From Forficula auricularia (taxonomy: Eukaryota; Arthropoda; Insecta; Dermaptera; Forficulidae), in the NCBI GenBank assembly GCA_024734495.1, contig JALMQS010000128.1, positions 26,327,052 to 26,391,051 on the forward strand: DNA of 64,000 nt, in the 5' to 3' direction. Positions within the stretch are counted from its first letter, which is position 1. Every line of letters begins with the position of its first letter. Positions 42,001 through 51,119 of this stretch are shown here, one piece after another. The notes beneath the pieces are model-generated. The model searched no databases. It was not told the DNA's origin and saw only the letters and a program-made list of their open reading frames with translations. The position numbers and the translations under genes are program-made.

Positions 42001-42176
42001 ATAATGGTTTTGTTGTTAATTAATTTACATTTCAGTAATCGAATGATCTTTTCATTTATCACTGAGCAAGTAGAACCATTATCATAGATTGCTTTGATCG
42101 TGTATTTGTTATCTGCAATTACTTTAATGTTAATTAACGGACATGGTATGTTCTTTCCCGGGCTTTTTAGTTTAAA
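39090..42176 (-). CDS. Gypsy Pol: protease-RT-RNase H-integrase
   Basis: The frame is open from the frameshift site to 39090. A GTG-initiated reading from 42062 gives 990 residues, but translation more likely enters by -1 frameshift. In that numbering: the protease motif D-N-G-S just upstream of residue 1; RT with VDIN (D263), PFGYKNSP and YIDD (326-329); RNase H with D475, E517, D542 and D585; integrase HHCC zinc site H663/H668/C695/C698, D731-D789-E825 (35 residues between the last two), and a GPF-type C-terminal motif at 949-951. The RT-RH-INT order defines Ty3/Gypsy. It would supply polyprotein processing, cDNA synthesis and integration. No internal stop is present. Oddity: protease reads DNG where DSG or DTG is usual. 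Confidence 0.93.
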   Translation of the reverse strand, partial: FKLKSPGKNIPCPLINIKVIADNKYTIKAIYDNGSTCSVINEKIIRLLKCKLINNKTIIKTINGMDFCENRANIHLKIGEIEDNIKVIVVKNNNFNYNLLLGLDAIQKFNLIQDENLQIKQKWKGNIINIEKMKEEEELQINVTEDNPGVNEDFIGNYLKEELKHLDQEKGWKTETLIREYPECFAKDKFDVGSMGDTEAQVKLKEDKYVSKKPYRCSFPDRKEIEFQISKLLEKGMIEESNSPFASPVTLAFKKEDGRRTRLVVDYSELNKIIVPEAQPFPRIDDLVENVNDCKWFTAVDINSAFWSIPIRLKDRKKLAFITQKGHWQWKVLPFGYKNSPAVFQRALANIIRKNNLEEFCVNYIDDILIFSKSFNDHLRHIRLLFEALKKEGVKLKLIKCNFARQSIKFLGHVIENGKVHPINDNLVAIKDFERPKTKKNVRQILGKINFYRRFIDHCTQRLAPLHNLLKKDIKFEWTDECENSFNDIKSYLCSSPILAIYDRQKDIVIEVDASRLGLGAVIKQTQDDGLLHPIGYFSKKLTPSQMKKEIIYLECLAMKEAIRYWQYYLIGKEFIVTSDHKPLLNLKSKSRADEPLGDLILYLSQYNFKIIYKKGRENIEADALSRNPILESFENEDDCLKTVNMIQLEEIREDQMKIKDEIKNEKHVKKEGDISFKIKKNKKRIYISEEFGLHLVEKIHKFYGHIGSKQITEKLRPNYFFKNMDRIVNDYCRSCEICIRNKTRRIRPIGNLSKLGPAKAPFEIMSLDTIGGFGGNKSTKKYMHLLVDHFTRYAWILTSKEQTTENFIKLIQPIARENKIKQLMVDQFGAFNSRKFKDYLKKLNIELIFTSVDNPQSNGLNERLNQTLVNRIRCKINDEEYNESWTKLAEICTEEYNKTTHTSTKFAPAYLLYGERTDIIPSELQEKRNLEEDRRKAFENSEENFARNKRRIDENRSEHEFKEGDLVFVSNGNKLNRNKLEEIRKGPFKIKKKVSKTTYEIEDGKKHKEGSKYHSNKLIPYSFNTAV

Positions 42177-42227
42177 TTATCTTCTTTTTCGGGTTCCATT
42201 TCTTGATTATCTTGTTCTGTTAAGTTG
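42167..42227 (-). CDS. Gag C-terminal tail, truncated by insertion
   Basis: About 19 codons rich in Glu, Asp and Asn (EQDNQEMEPEKEDNLN) end at a TAA (42167-42169) directly behind the slippery heptamer, in the +1 frame relative to pol. The frame runs rightward into a palindromic repeat arm. No zinc knuckle is visible because the rest of gag is displaced. Confidence 0.65.
42170..42176 (-). promoter_or_regulatory. -1 ribosomal frameshift heptamer TTTAAAC
   Basis: On the minus strand T-TTA-AAC fits X-XXY-YYZ in the gag frame and is followed at once by TAA. Slipping back one base gives TTT-AAA and continues with CTA in the pol frame, which is closed only two codons upstream (TAA at 42177-42179). 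A short ACAT/ATGT stem follows; no strong pseudoknot was evident by eye. Confidence 0.75.
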
Positions 42228-42425
42228 CTTTTTAAAGTCGGTGCCAAACAAACTATACCTATAAGCGAGCGTACCCGCCAAACGTACTAAGTAAGATCCG
42301 TCGAGTGCGATTCATAAAAGGTATATGTTTGGCACCAACTTCAAAAAGTAATTTCGTGTTAATATTTCGTCGTTTAGTTGTAACTAAATAAGATAATAAT
42401 TATTTTATACCTTTTAGTGTATTTT
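42228..42425 (+). repeat. Palindromic element, loop orientation 2, inserted in gag
   Basis: Imperfect arms (42228-42250, 42326-42350) match 35459-35604, as does the tail TTTCGTCGTTTAGTTGTAAC (42366). The loop (42251-42325) is the reverse complement of the other copy's loop, for example AAACGTACTAAGTAAGATCC against GGATCTTACTTACTTAGTAC. The copy is cut by the gap. Confidence 0.8.
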
Positions 42426-43304
42426 NNNNNNNNNNNNNNNNNNNNNNNNNNNNNNNNNNNNNNNNNNNNNNNNNNNNNNNNNNNNNNNNNNNNNNNNNNN
42501 NNNNNNNNNNNNNNNNNNNNNNNNNNNNNNNNNNNNNNNNNNNNNNNNNNNNNNNNNNNNNNNNNNNNNNNNNNNNNNNNNNNNNNNNNNNNNNNNNNNN
42601 NNNNNNNNNNNNNNNNNNNNNNNNNNNNNNNNNNNNNNNNNNNNNNNNNNNNNNNNNNNNNNNNNNNNNNNNNNNNNNNNNNNNNNNNNNNNNNNNNNNN
42701 NNNNNNNNNNNNNNNNNNNNNNNNNNNNNNNNNNNNNNNNNNNNNNNNNNNNNNNNNNNNNNNNNNNNNNNNNNNNNNNNNNNNNNNNNNNNNNNNNNNN
42801 NNNNNNNNNNNNNNNNNNNNNNNNNNNNNNNNNNNNNNNNNNNNNNNNNNNNNNNNNNNNNNNNNNNNNNNNNNNNNNNNNNNNNNNNNNNNNNNNNNNN
42901 NNNNNNNNNNNNNNNNNNNNNNNNNNNNNNNNNNNNNNNNNNNNNNNNNNNNNNNNNNNNNNNNNNNNNNNNNNNNNNNNNNNNNNNNNNNNNNNNNNNN
43001 NNNNNNNNNNNNNNNNNNNNNNNNNNNNNNNNNNNNNNNNNNNNNNNNNNNNNNNNNNNNNNNNNNNNNNNNNNNNNNNNNNNNNNNNNNNNNNNNNNNN
43101 NNNNNNNNNNNNNNNNNNNNNNNNNNNNNNNNNNNNNNNNNNNNNNNNNNNNNNNNNNNNNNNNNNNNNNNNNNNNNNNNNNNNNNNNNNNNNNNNNNNN
43201 NNNNNNNNNNNNNNNNNNNNNNNNNNNNNNNNNNNNNNNNNNNNNNNNNNNNNNNNNNNNNNNNNNNNNNNNNNNNNNNNNNNNNNNNNNNNNNNNNNNN
43301 NNNN
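42426..43304. other. Assembly gap (879 N)
   Basis: Unresolved bases. It probably hides the rest of the palindromic element and possibly gag and the 5' LTR. Long open frames across it are artefacts. Confidence 1.
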
Positions 43305-44480
43305 GTAGCAAATTTAATCTATTTTAAAAATATATAGACTTGTCTTTGTCGAAAACGTGCTCTTTCATGCTCAAGTTGGGAAAAAATCGATAAAAGTACG
43401 AGTTTTATGGATAATTCAAAAGTGATCCCGAGGGCTGTTTTGACAGTCTCTATTACCGGCCCTACTGCACCTAAATAGATGGAATTTTTGATATTTAACG
43501 CGTAATTTAAAGAGCTTTAATTTATCTAATAGATTTTTTTGGATTTGATGAGCCGTTTTAGAGTTATTCAAGAAAAACTGAAAAACTCTTAAATTTTCTC
43601 ATTTTGTGGCGCGAAGAAAAATTTTCACAACACAGATTTGGGTAGTAATATTCGAGTACCAATAAAGGTATTCCAACAATAAAATTTTTACCGGGAGATA
43701 TTTCCTATTTATGTAATTTATCTGGACTAATAGTTTTTATTTTTGTTTTAAATAATTAAGTAGGGGAAAGAGGAGAAGTTATTCTAAGATTATTATTTTC
43801 TATTGAGATTTGAACCGGCTGAAAGGAAGCTATACCTGCTATTGTAATAACGAATGGGAAATTACCTGAAAGGGTACAACTGGAAAGGTACCTGAGAGAG
43901 TACAATTACACTAATATATTCAATGTGCGAACAAGGGAAGGAATGTTTAGTTAATTTATTATAATATATAATCAAAAATTGTATTTTTATACACTTCCAA
44001 TTGATTAAAAGAGTGGCAATAATATTAGATTAGATAAATAAGTTGTATGGAATGTTAGTTTAATATGAACACGGATGCAAGTTCACTTTAATTGGGAAAG
44101 AAATGTATTTTCTTGATTCAAGGATATGAATAAGATTAGCTAGTTAGTGTTAGTGAGATAAACCTCCTGTTGAAATAGTCTGTATTTCTTTTAATAGAAA
44201 TAGCATGTAAGTAAATGGATTTCGAAACGAGACATTTATGTGTTATGAAAAAAAAATAAGTCTGAGAACCTTTGAGAAATGGTTTGAGATCCTAGGAGGT
44301 CGGTCGCTGCTAGCTGGGAGAAATCTTCTTGGAAAATGAATGCAATTATTTGTAAAATCACTTGATATGTTGTAGATTGATTTCTGGCTGGCAGGGATAC
44401 GATTAACTCGAGTAAAATGTGTGAAAAGGTTTTTTTTTTTTTTTGGCTTTTCGGCCTTTCTAGCCATAAGCCATTTACGA
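43305..44480. other. Unassigned AT-rich sequence
   Basis: Nothing recognised. Composition at 43320-43700 is prose-like repeat (GATTTGATGAGCCGTTTTAG, ATTTTTACCGGGAG), possibly part of an uncharacterised dispersed repeat. Confidence 0.3.
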
Positions 44481-44489
44481 TACTAATTA

Positions 44490-44625
44490 TTTTATTTAAA
44501 TTTGTCTCTACCTCGGGGGTCAGATTTTAGCCGGATGCCTCGAGTCGGATTCGAACTCGGGTCCTCTTGGTTAGCTGGCTGACATGCTACCGCCTAGCCT
44601 ACTGGACCCCCCCCCCCCCCAACAA
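44490..44625 (-). mobile_element. tRNA-derived SINE, same family as 28985-29787
   Basis: Minus strand: A-box region TAGGCTAGGCGGTAGCATG, B box AGTTCGAATCC (complement near 44550-44560), then CGAGGCATCC, GGCTAAAATCTGACC and GAGGTAGAGAC. Uninterrupted copy. A poly-C run adjoins its head at 44606-44620. Confidence 0.8.
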
Positions 44626-45024
44626 CTAAATTATTAATAATGAGAAAAAATAAAATATTAATTAGTATTGTTTGGATCATGTGACCGGTGTCATAGAGCT
44701 AGCAATTAAGAGTTAAACTTCGATTCACCCTGAGTAAGTACGCCATTACATAGGACCGCTTTGGCGCGTCCAACTTCCGATTAAAAATGCAGAAAATATT
44801 GTTATAATTATTATATTGAGATTTTAGCCGATGTCTTAATAATAGCCATAAATAAACAAATTAAAATTAAGTTTATTATTTTTATCACCAGGGCGGTTCT
44901 AGCCTGAGAAGTTTTTACTTTTAGCTCAAATATTAAGTTGGAATTTATTTATACACGAAAAACTTGTAGTATATGTAAAAAAAAACTTCACGCAAGAGGA
45001 GCTCTTAATTTTAAGTATTAATAA

Positions 45025-45078
45025 AGAGGTCGCTCAAGAATGTTTAAACTTATAAATTCTTGAGCGACCTCTTACGAA
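45025..45078. repeat. Perfect 20-bp-arm hairpin
   Basis: AAGAGGTCGCTCAAGAA and its exact complement are separated by a 15-base AT-rich spacer. Function unknown. Confidence 0.85.
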
Positions 45079-45164
45079 CTTAATAGATCCCTTTTAAATA
45101 ACTTAGAAAGAGTGTTGTTTTATTTTTCAAATTTCCATTCATTAGCTTTTCCCTCTATTATATT

Positions 45165-45275
45165 ATAAAAGTGATAGTGTGACGTCACGATAGAGGGGGT
45201 CTCATTGAAAATGTGACAGAATGTGACATAGGGCGAGGGGGAGAGTCTAATATTATTTATGAACGGCCCCATAAT
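45165..45275. repeat. GTGACGTCACG-type dispersed repeat fragment
   Basis: GTGTGACGTCACGATAGAGG, AAAATGTGACAGAATGTGAC and a terminal ATTATTTATGAACGGCCCC make this look like part of a DNA-transposon-derived repeat related to 31390-31515. Confidence 0.4.
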
Positions 45276-45529
45276 AGTTGTAAGGTGAGGTGAAACTACA
45301 CATGAACCGTTTATTTTGTAAGTGGCGTAAGTCTAATTTTGACAAAAATGAGTTAATGTCAGTTTTAGTTAGACATAAGATCTCTTTTCATATTTATAAT
45401 ATCTCAGTCAATGGAGTACAATATCCTCATAAACTCGTGATAATACAAGTATCGAAATATACTTACACTCTCCACTCCTTGGCCCATCGTAGATCTGTCT
45501 CCGCCCTTTCCCTTTTTTAAAGATATTAC

Positions 45530-46034
45530 CATGGCTTTTGTTCTGACGAAATAAAATCGATAATCCCACCAAAGGCTTCATTTGCGCGAAATACACGATT
45601 TTCTAAAATTCATCACCTCTAGGCGCTTAAACTAGATACTAATCGAACAAACGCATTCGCCAATTCATTTATCCCTATGACATCTAGAGACTGGAACTCT
45701 CTTCCCCCGACCGTCTTTCCAGCAACTATAACTATAACCTTCAATCTTTCAAGACCAGCATCCACAGATACAAAGGAATTATTATTTAACGGGTTATAGT
45801 GGTGTTTCACCTCTTTGTGAAACACCACTATAACCCGTTAAATAATAATTCCTTTGTTTAATATGTTTCACTATAAACCAACACCGCTTTCCCTAAACTT
45901 TATCCACAGATACCTTCGACTGCTACCCAATCCCTAAATCTCCCCTTATCTTCACGTTACAAGGGTCCTCCACGGACTACAGAGGTTGTACCTTCTTGGT
46001 GCAACTTCTTCTTGTATCAATATCATTATAAAAA
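45530..46034 (+). mobile_element. LINE 3' end, copy 1 (interrupted)
   Basis: The plus strand encodes the end of a LINE RT ORF, with NSFIPMTSRDWNSLPP (45645-45710) matching the conserved C-terminal RxWNSLP block of Jockey/CR1-type elements, then a 3' tail ending TTGTATCAATATCATT. Two other copies lie at 50008-50347 and 58630-58855. A 130-bp hairpin element interrupts it at 45772-45901 with a 12-bp duplication. Confidence 0.65.
45772..45901. mobile_element. 130-bp hairpin element with 12-bp TSD
   Basis: Perfect 39-bp arms (45772-45810 and 45817-45855) with a 6-base CTCTTT loop, followed by the family terminal block GTTTCACTATAAACCAACACC. ATCCACAGATAC is duplicated exactly at 45760-45771 and 45902-45913, so the unit is an insertion. 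A 12-bp duplication fits target-primed retrotransposition rather than cut-and-paste. A second copy, partly paired, is at 650-740. Confidence 0.85.
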
Positions 46035-46059
46035 TACAGTGTGGTGTAAAAAAAAGTGC

Positions 46060-46446
46060 AACACTTAGATTGATTCGGTGATTCGGTGTCAAAAGAGGGT
46101 CTGTCGCTGGTCTCCTTGATATCAACCCTAAGTCTTCTGATAGTCCAAACACTTAGGTTGACTTGTCGAGTTTGTAGAAGGGGCTGTTGAATTTGAGCTG
46201 CTGTACAATGCCGATCCCTCAATACCTCCAATAGTATGAATCGGTCGGTTATCTCTCTCATTTGAAGCTCTAATTCGACCAGATTCCGGTCTCCTGGCAT
46301 AAGAGTTTGTTTTTATACCTATATCGTTTTACAGCTCTATGGATACTTCCTACCGATCCTTTAAGTCGTTGAGCGACATACCGATACGTTCTTCCATCAT
46401 TTATTAGAGCTACAGCTTGAGCTACTTCTTCGGTCTTTAGAGGCAT
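46060..46446 (-). pseudogene. Tc1-type transposase, DNA-binding half only
   Basis: Starts MPLKTEEVAQAVALINDG, then RTYRYVAQRL, the first helix-turn-helix (paired-like domain) of Tc1 transposases. After a shift near 46300 comes the second helix-turn-helix segment REITDRFILLEVLRDRH, then after another near 46130 the SRRPATDPLLT linker. The frame runs straight into the left terminal repeat, so the DDE domain is gone. Confidence 0.85.
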
Positions 46447-46618
46447 TATGCTTGGACAATATTTCAAATGAAATTAAATTAAAAGATGAGATATTCAAAT
46501 CGAGCTGATAAACATTAAAATATTCAATTTAATTCGATATTAGAAGATAATCAGTTAACACAATTCAATAAAGGGATCAGATTTCAAATCTGAAAATTTA
46601 TGCTAGTTTAAATAAATT

Positions 46619-46840
46619 TGGGGAGTCGGGTAGATCAGTCAGCTAACGCACTGGCCTCGCTTCGAAATCGAAAGATTATGACGATGTTGGAGTGAAGGTC
46701 CGGGGTTCGATCCTGACTGGCAAATAAAAATTTCTACCGGCTGAAAACTCGGCTCCCTCACTAACCCTACTAACACTCTACTTATGTGCTGTCTAAATGG
46801 GCTTTGTTTCATTAAATAAATAAAAAAAAAAAAAATAATT
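46619..46840 (+). mobile_element. tRNA-derived SINE with A-rich tail
   Basis: The head GGGGAGTCGGGTAGATCAGT contains the A-box-like TAGATCAGTCAG. A perfect B box GGTTCGATCC lies at 46703-46712. A body with ACCGGCTGAAAACTCGGCTC ends in an (AAAT)/poly-A tail at 46815-46836. It lies inside the Tc1 element. A third SINE type, distinct from 28985 and 34980. Confidence 0.8.
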
Positions 46841-47009
46841 TTAAAGGGTTTAAATTAAAGTAATACATTATTTTCAATCTAAAAATGTTTAAAAATATTT
46901 GTACAATCACAGAATGTATTAAATGTTTAAATAAAATATGTTTTTTCTGAAAATTATTTGAAAAAACTAAATTTTTTTAAGTGTTCTAGTTATTTGCACC
47001 ACAGTGTAT

Positions 47010-47900
47010 ATATAAATACAAATATCTCGAAATAACAAACAATAGACTTACACCACTTTAAAAATAAACGGCTCATATATATTTTTATATTTTTGGTGTC
47101 CAGTTTAGTGATTTAAAAATAAATGGTTAATTTATGTATGGATTGCTACACGATTTCAGGCCATGGACCCTTCCTCTCTTTTGAACGGACGATTTACAAG
47201 TTCCTGCATAAAGAATTCGATCTGACAAAATACTCCAACACCTTTTATCTTCCTTTCTTTTGGCTTGATTTATATCCCCTTTGATCGAATAAATCACGCA
47301 TAGGAAATTTTCTTTTTTAGATTTTAAATAACGTATAAGATTTTTTCTTCACGTGCCAAATCATTTGAGAGAAAAAAAAGCTATTTATTACAAAACAAGA
47401 TATTGTTATAATTTATAGATAAATCACTATTGTGTCGTTTTATTAAGCACGCTATTTTTGTATTTATTGTAATTCTTGCGGCTTTGGGCAGTGATATAAA
47501 TTGATAATGATTTATTTTCGTTTTTATTGTTAAAAAAAACAACTTGACATTTTTTTCAATAAAATTGTAAATGTTCGTTTTGTTTGAACAAATATTGCTT
47601 TGGCCAGCCTAATCCATAATCCTAATTCCACTGGTCCAGAAAAAGACATTTTTTATATAAAAGCTGAAAATTTTTTATAGAATCTAATTAATTATGTATT
47701 TTTGAAGTAGTACTCTAATTAGCACACTTAGCTCTCCGGTGAAATAAAGTCAACAAATTTTTTATTAGTTTACCCTTTATTTGCAATTTGCTTATTACCA
47801 AAAGTATTTTTTGACAAATTTTGTAATGGTGAATTAACTCATTAGTCAAAACGTTTGTCACTACGACTTTTAGTGTCTGAGACTCTTTCTCTGCCTTCCT
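47010..47900. other. AT-rich sequence, nothing recognised
   Basis: No support for genes or elements. Confidence 0.4.
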
Positions 47901-47911
47901 GTTTCACGTCT

Positions 47912-48014
47912 AAGGGCCAGTTGTATGTCGCAAAGTAAATGCTTTTTACAAGTGACAAAGGGTAGATGGAAAATGGAGGGACTGGGAAGACCAATCAGAT
48001 GACAGGCACTGAAA
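47912..48014 (+). mobile_element. Single-arm copy of the GGGCC-GTTGTATGTCGC MITE
   Basis: Matches the left arm and loop of the full element at 56312-56483 (GTTGTATGTCGCAAAGTAAA, TTTTTACAAGTGACAAAGG, CCAATCAGATGACAGGCACT) but lacks the right arm. Confidence 0.8.
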
Positions 48015-48019
48015 GTTCC

Positions 48020-48925
48020 ATTCCGGAAGCACAAAAATTTTCGCCTCTAAACCTTATTAGTTCATTTTCGCTAATTAAAGAGTATAGGAAAGGCCTATGC
48101 CCATAAGGGCCTAATTTCAAGATAACTAATTTTGTAATTAATATGTATACTAAGTAAAATGTACACTAAAGGCTTATATTATTATTTTTATTATATATAT
48201 TATTATTATTATAATTAAAGAGAATAGGTGTTACATGTTCTTGGGGGACTTTTTATTGAATTGTGCTTGTCATTATAAAAAACCGAGGGGTGAACCGCGA
48301 TTGGAATTAGGTGTACACGTCTTTGGAATTATGTGGAATTATTTTGGAATTCATTAGATAATGCCACTTTATCTATTGTCTTTTACTTGGAAATGAAAGT
48401 GGAAGTGGAAGTAGATGTACAAGATATTAGGTCGCGGTTCACCCCTCGTAAAAGACAGACAGACGTTGTCTCAATAATGGTGTTTCGTTTTTTTACCATT
48501 TTTGGAAACCTACATAGAGAAAGTAACACTACTTTTAAGAATCATATGTTCGTTTCATTTGTGTTTCGAATATTATTTCTTAGTTAAATCCCCCCACAAA
48601 TACACATTTATTTAAAAAGCATTGCTTAATATATTTTCTCGATTCTTCCTTAAAATCAGTTTATTATATTGAGCAAAACTGCAGTTAAAATAATCTTTAC
48701 AAATTATTAATTTTTTTAATATATTCAATTGTCTAAAATTCACAGATATATTGATTGCTGACTGACAGACTGACCATTTAGACAGATAATTAAATGTCAT
48801 TCTCTCTACATATTTTTTAGTCTATTCAAATGGCACATACCCCTTTTTTTAACATAGTGATTATTTTTAATAAAATAAAACATATATTATATTAATAAAA
48901 AAAAGTAATGAGATAATAGTAATAT
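48020..48925. other. AT-rich sequence, nothing recognised
   Basis: GTCGCGGTTCACCCCTCG (48430) and AACCGAGGGGTGAACCGCGA (48281) form a distant inverted repeat with a ~130-bp loop, possibly a small foldback. Confidence 0.4.
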
Positions 48926-48929
48926 TAAC

Positions 48930-49015
48930 AGCTGTTTTGGGGATATTTCGAAAAAACAACACTTTTTTCATGCACGATTACAATACTTGACCATACCATG
49001 GATGATAAAACAATG
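48930..49015 (+). repeat. 3' fragment of the C-tract repeat family
   Basis: Matches the last 85 bp of copies A-C, from GAGATATTTCGAAAAAA-like sequence to CATGCACGATTACAATACTT and GACCATACC. Confidence 0.8.
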
Positions 49016-49019
49016 AATA

Positions 49020-49835
49020 GAAATATATAATGAAAAGATTCAATTGTTTATTCTTAAGAAGAAATCAATGAGGTTATTCTTTGGTTGATACAAACAAATA
49101 TATTCACGTATTTAAGGTTAGATATGTTTATTTGCATCAAACAAAGGTCAACATATGTGCTATTTTATTTCAATTAATTTCTTTCAAAATTTTTATAATA
49201 TTTGTTAAAGAACCTCCTTTCTTAAATTTAAAAATAAAAACTAATAGATTTAACCTTTAAACATTCATTTATAGTTATCATATTTAAAACAAATTAATCT
49301 TTAATAATTTTAATAGAATTACAATTTTATGCCAACAAGTGTAAAAATCATAAGTTTTTAGACACCCTCAGTGAATTAAATTATAGTATAATTATAGACT
49401 AAGTCTTTCAAGTGAAAACAAATTCATTAGTTACCTCAATGATATATTCGTTTTTAATAATTTCTATTAATAATTATCATTCACGGTCACCTAGGGGAAT
49501 ATTTTACAAAAGTGAGATTCGTTGATAAGATTTCTTGCCGAAAAGGAAAACTTCATCATTTCCATTTATAATTTGCAGGTTCGGATTTGTTCTCTTAATA
49601 GGAAAAGTTAAATTTATTCATAGAATGCAGGCGAAAAAGTTTTTTAACGCAATTTTGAAAAATAGATGCCAAACGGGAAGCAAAATTGGAATATGTGCTT
49701 CCAAATGAAATAAATTAAGGAGATCGGAGGTGAAACTGAGAGTGCAAGATTTGATTTGAATTTCGAATAATATTTATATTGGATTTATTAAAATAAAAAA
49801 ATGCTTATCTAGAGTAGGTACACATTTATTAATAG
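49020..49835. other. AT-rich sequence, nothing recognised
   Basis: AATCAATGAGGTTATTCTTTGG near 49068 resembles the GAGGTTGTCCT part of the PLE-like terminal block. Otherwise unassigned. Confidence 0.35.
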
Positions 49836-49842
49836 ATTCACG

Positions 49843-50000
49843 GAGGGAGGTTGGCCGAATAAGTAGAATCTTTGCCTACAGAGCAGGAGATCCAGGTTGA
49901 AGCTCAGGTCACTGTAATCTATAATCTGACCCCTACATCAGATCTAGCTGAGTAGCTCACAATTCCCGAGTGTAGAACCGTCTCGGCTTTTTTCTTGTTT
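49843..50000 (+). mobile_element. tRNA-like SINE, diverged
   Basis: GGAGGGAGGTTGGCCGAATA and AAGTAGAATC form a tRNA-like head. GGTTGAAGCTC at the right distance is a degenerate B box. The body has TCTGACCCCTACATCAG and CGAGTGTAGAACCGTCTCGG. Confidence 0.5.
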
Positions 50001-50007
50001 TATAGAT

Positions 50008-50347
50008 ACTACAATGGATTTTGTTCTTAAAAGATTAAATTACCATTCTAAAGTCTCAAATACACGATTTTAAAACATTCATCACCACTTTTCAATTAAA
50101 TTAGACACTAACTGAACAAACACATTCTTTAACTCGTTTACTCCTAGGACTTCTAGAGTCTGAAACTCTCTTCACGCGTATCTGTCTTTCCGTCTTTCAG
50201 TTCTTTCAAGACCATCATCCACTGGTACCTTCAACTCTGGCCCATTCCCTGGAATTTCTTTCTATCTTCCTTATTATTTTTCGTGATGCAACGGTTTAGC
50301 CCGAACTACAAAGGTTACACCTTCTTGCTGCAACAAATTCTTGTATC
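50008..50347 (+). mobile_element. LINE 3' end, copy 2
   Basis: Aligns with 45530-46034 without the hairpin insertion: ATACACGATTTT, CATCACC, CTTTCAAGACCA, CTACAAAGGTTACACCTTCTT and the tail TTGTATCAATATCATT. It is directly followed by repeat copy B. Confidence 0.65.
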
Positions 50348-50349
50348 AA

Positions 50350-51115
50350 TATCATTTAAAAATAAGCTGACGTGTTCTGGTGTGGCCATCCACTTGACTT
50401 TACCATACAACCTGGCCCCTCACTTATATTTAATATTTAATAAAATTATTTATAAGTATTCATGTAGGGGGGGGGGGGGGTTAGTTGTTATATTTTTAGA
50501 CTCCTGGGGGCCCACTGATTATGTATACAAAATTTGGTTATGTTTGGTACAAGAGCCTAGATTTTCATTTTTTGACCATACACCCCCCCATTTTGAGCGG
50601 TTAGTTTTTGCATTTTTAGACTTCTGGGGGTCCACTGATTATGTATACAGAATTTGGTTGAGTTTGCTCAAATGCCCTAGATTTTTAATTTTTAACCCCC
50701 CCTCCACCCCCCTTAATTTTGGGTCGATATGCACCAAAATCTAATCAGCTCTTAATCTCAATTGACCAAAACTACGTGTGAAATTTAGTTTCGATATTCA
50801 AACTAGTTTTTGAGCTAGCTCGTCCACAAAAATTTGGTAACGCACAAACTAACGGACACCCAACCAGACAACCGGACAACCGGACGGACTAACTAACTAA
50901 CAGACATTTTGACAAAACAATTATTATCTCGAAAAATATAATTTTTTCGATGTTCACTTATTAGAGCTTTTTTGTAGATCGAAATGTCATGGTTTTGCTC
51001 AATTTTTTTAATCAAAATAGTTTCAGCCGTTTTTGAGATATTTCGAAAAAAAAGAAGCAAAAAAAGCCACTTTTTTCATGAACAATTACAACACTTGACC
51101 ATACCCTGTATGCAT
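50350..51115 (+). repeat. C-tract interspersed repeat family, copy B
   Basis: Same order of blocks as 25069-25820, with a long poly-G run at 50466-50480, and truncated at the right just inside CCCTGTATG. The 153-codon frame crossing it shows the internal ~115-bp duplication (two GP/S-TDYVY-IWL blocks) and is not a gene. Confidence 0.8.
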
Positions 51116-51119
51116 TCAA

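Larger units (their letters stand above)
38520..42227 (-). mobile_element. Ty3/Gypsy LTR retrotransposon, 5' part interrupted
   Basis: Minus-strand order: gag tail, -1 frameshift site, protease, RT, RNase H, integrase, 3' non-coding. Gag is cut at about 42228 by a palindromic repeat that runs into the assembly gap, so most of gag and the 5' LTR are not visible here. The intact 3-kb pol frame implies a young insertion. Confidence 0.88.
46037..47006 (-). mobile_element. Tc1-like DNA transposon, deleted, carrying a SINE
   Basis: TA at 46035-46036 and 47007-47008 flanks termini CAGTGTGGTGTAAAAAAAAG and (complement of right end) CACTGTGGTGCAAATAACT. It encodes only the N-terminal part of a transposase on the minus strand. 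A SINE sits at 46619-46840. The DDE catalytic part is deleted up to the left terminus. Confidence 0.85.

Noticed and set aside
39139..42087. Plus-strand and alternate-frame ORFs within Gypsy pol
   Set aside because: Shadows of the 990-residue Pol frame, which has complete catalytic motifs.
42228..42425. Endogenous parvovirus terminal hairpin
   Set aside because: Flip/flop loops recall such termini, but no replication or capsid coding sequence is present near either copy.
42400..43337. Two ~300-codon open frames across the gap
   Set aside because: They consist almost entirely of Ns and carry no information.
50283..50744. 153-codon frame with repeated YVYKIWL-like blocks
   Set aside because: It is the translation of the C-tract repeat and its internal duplication; the same peptide appears out of frame or on the other strand in sister copies.
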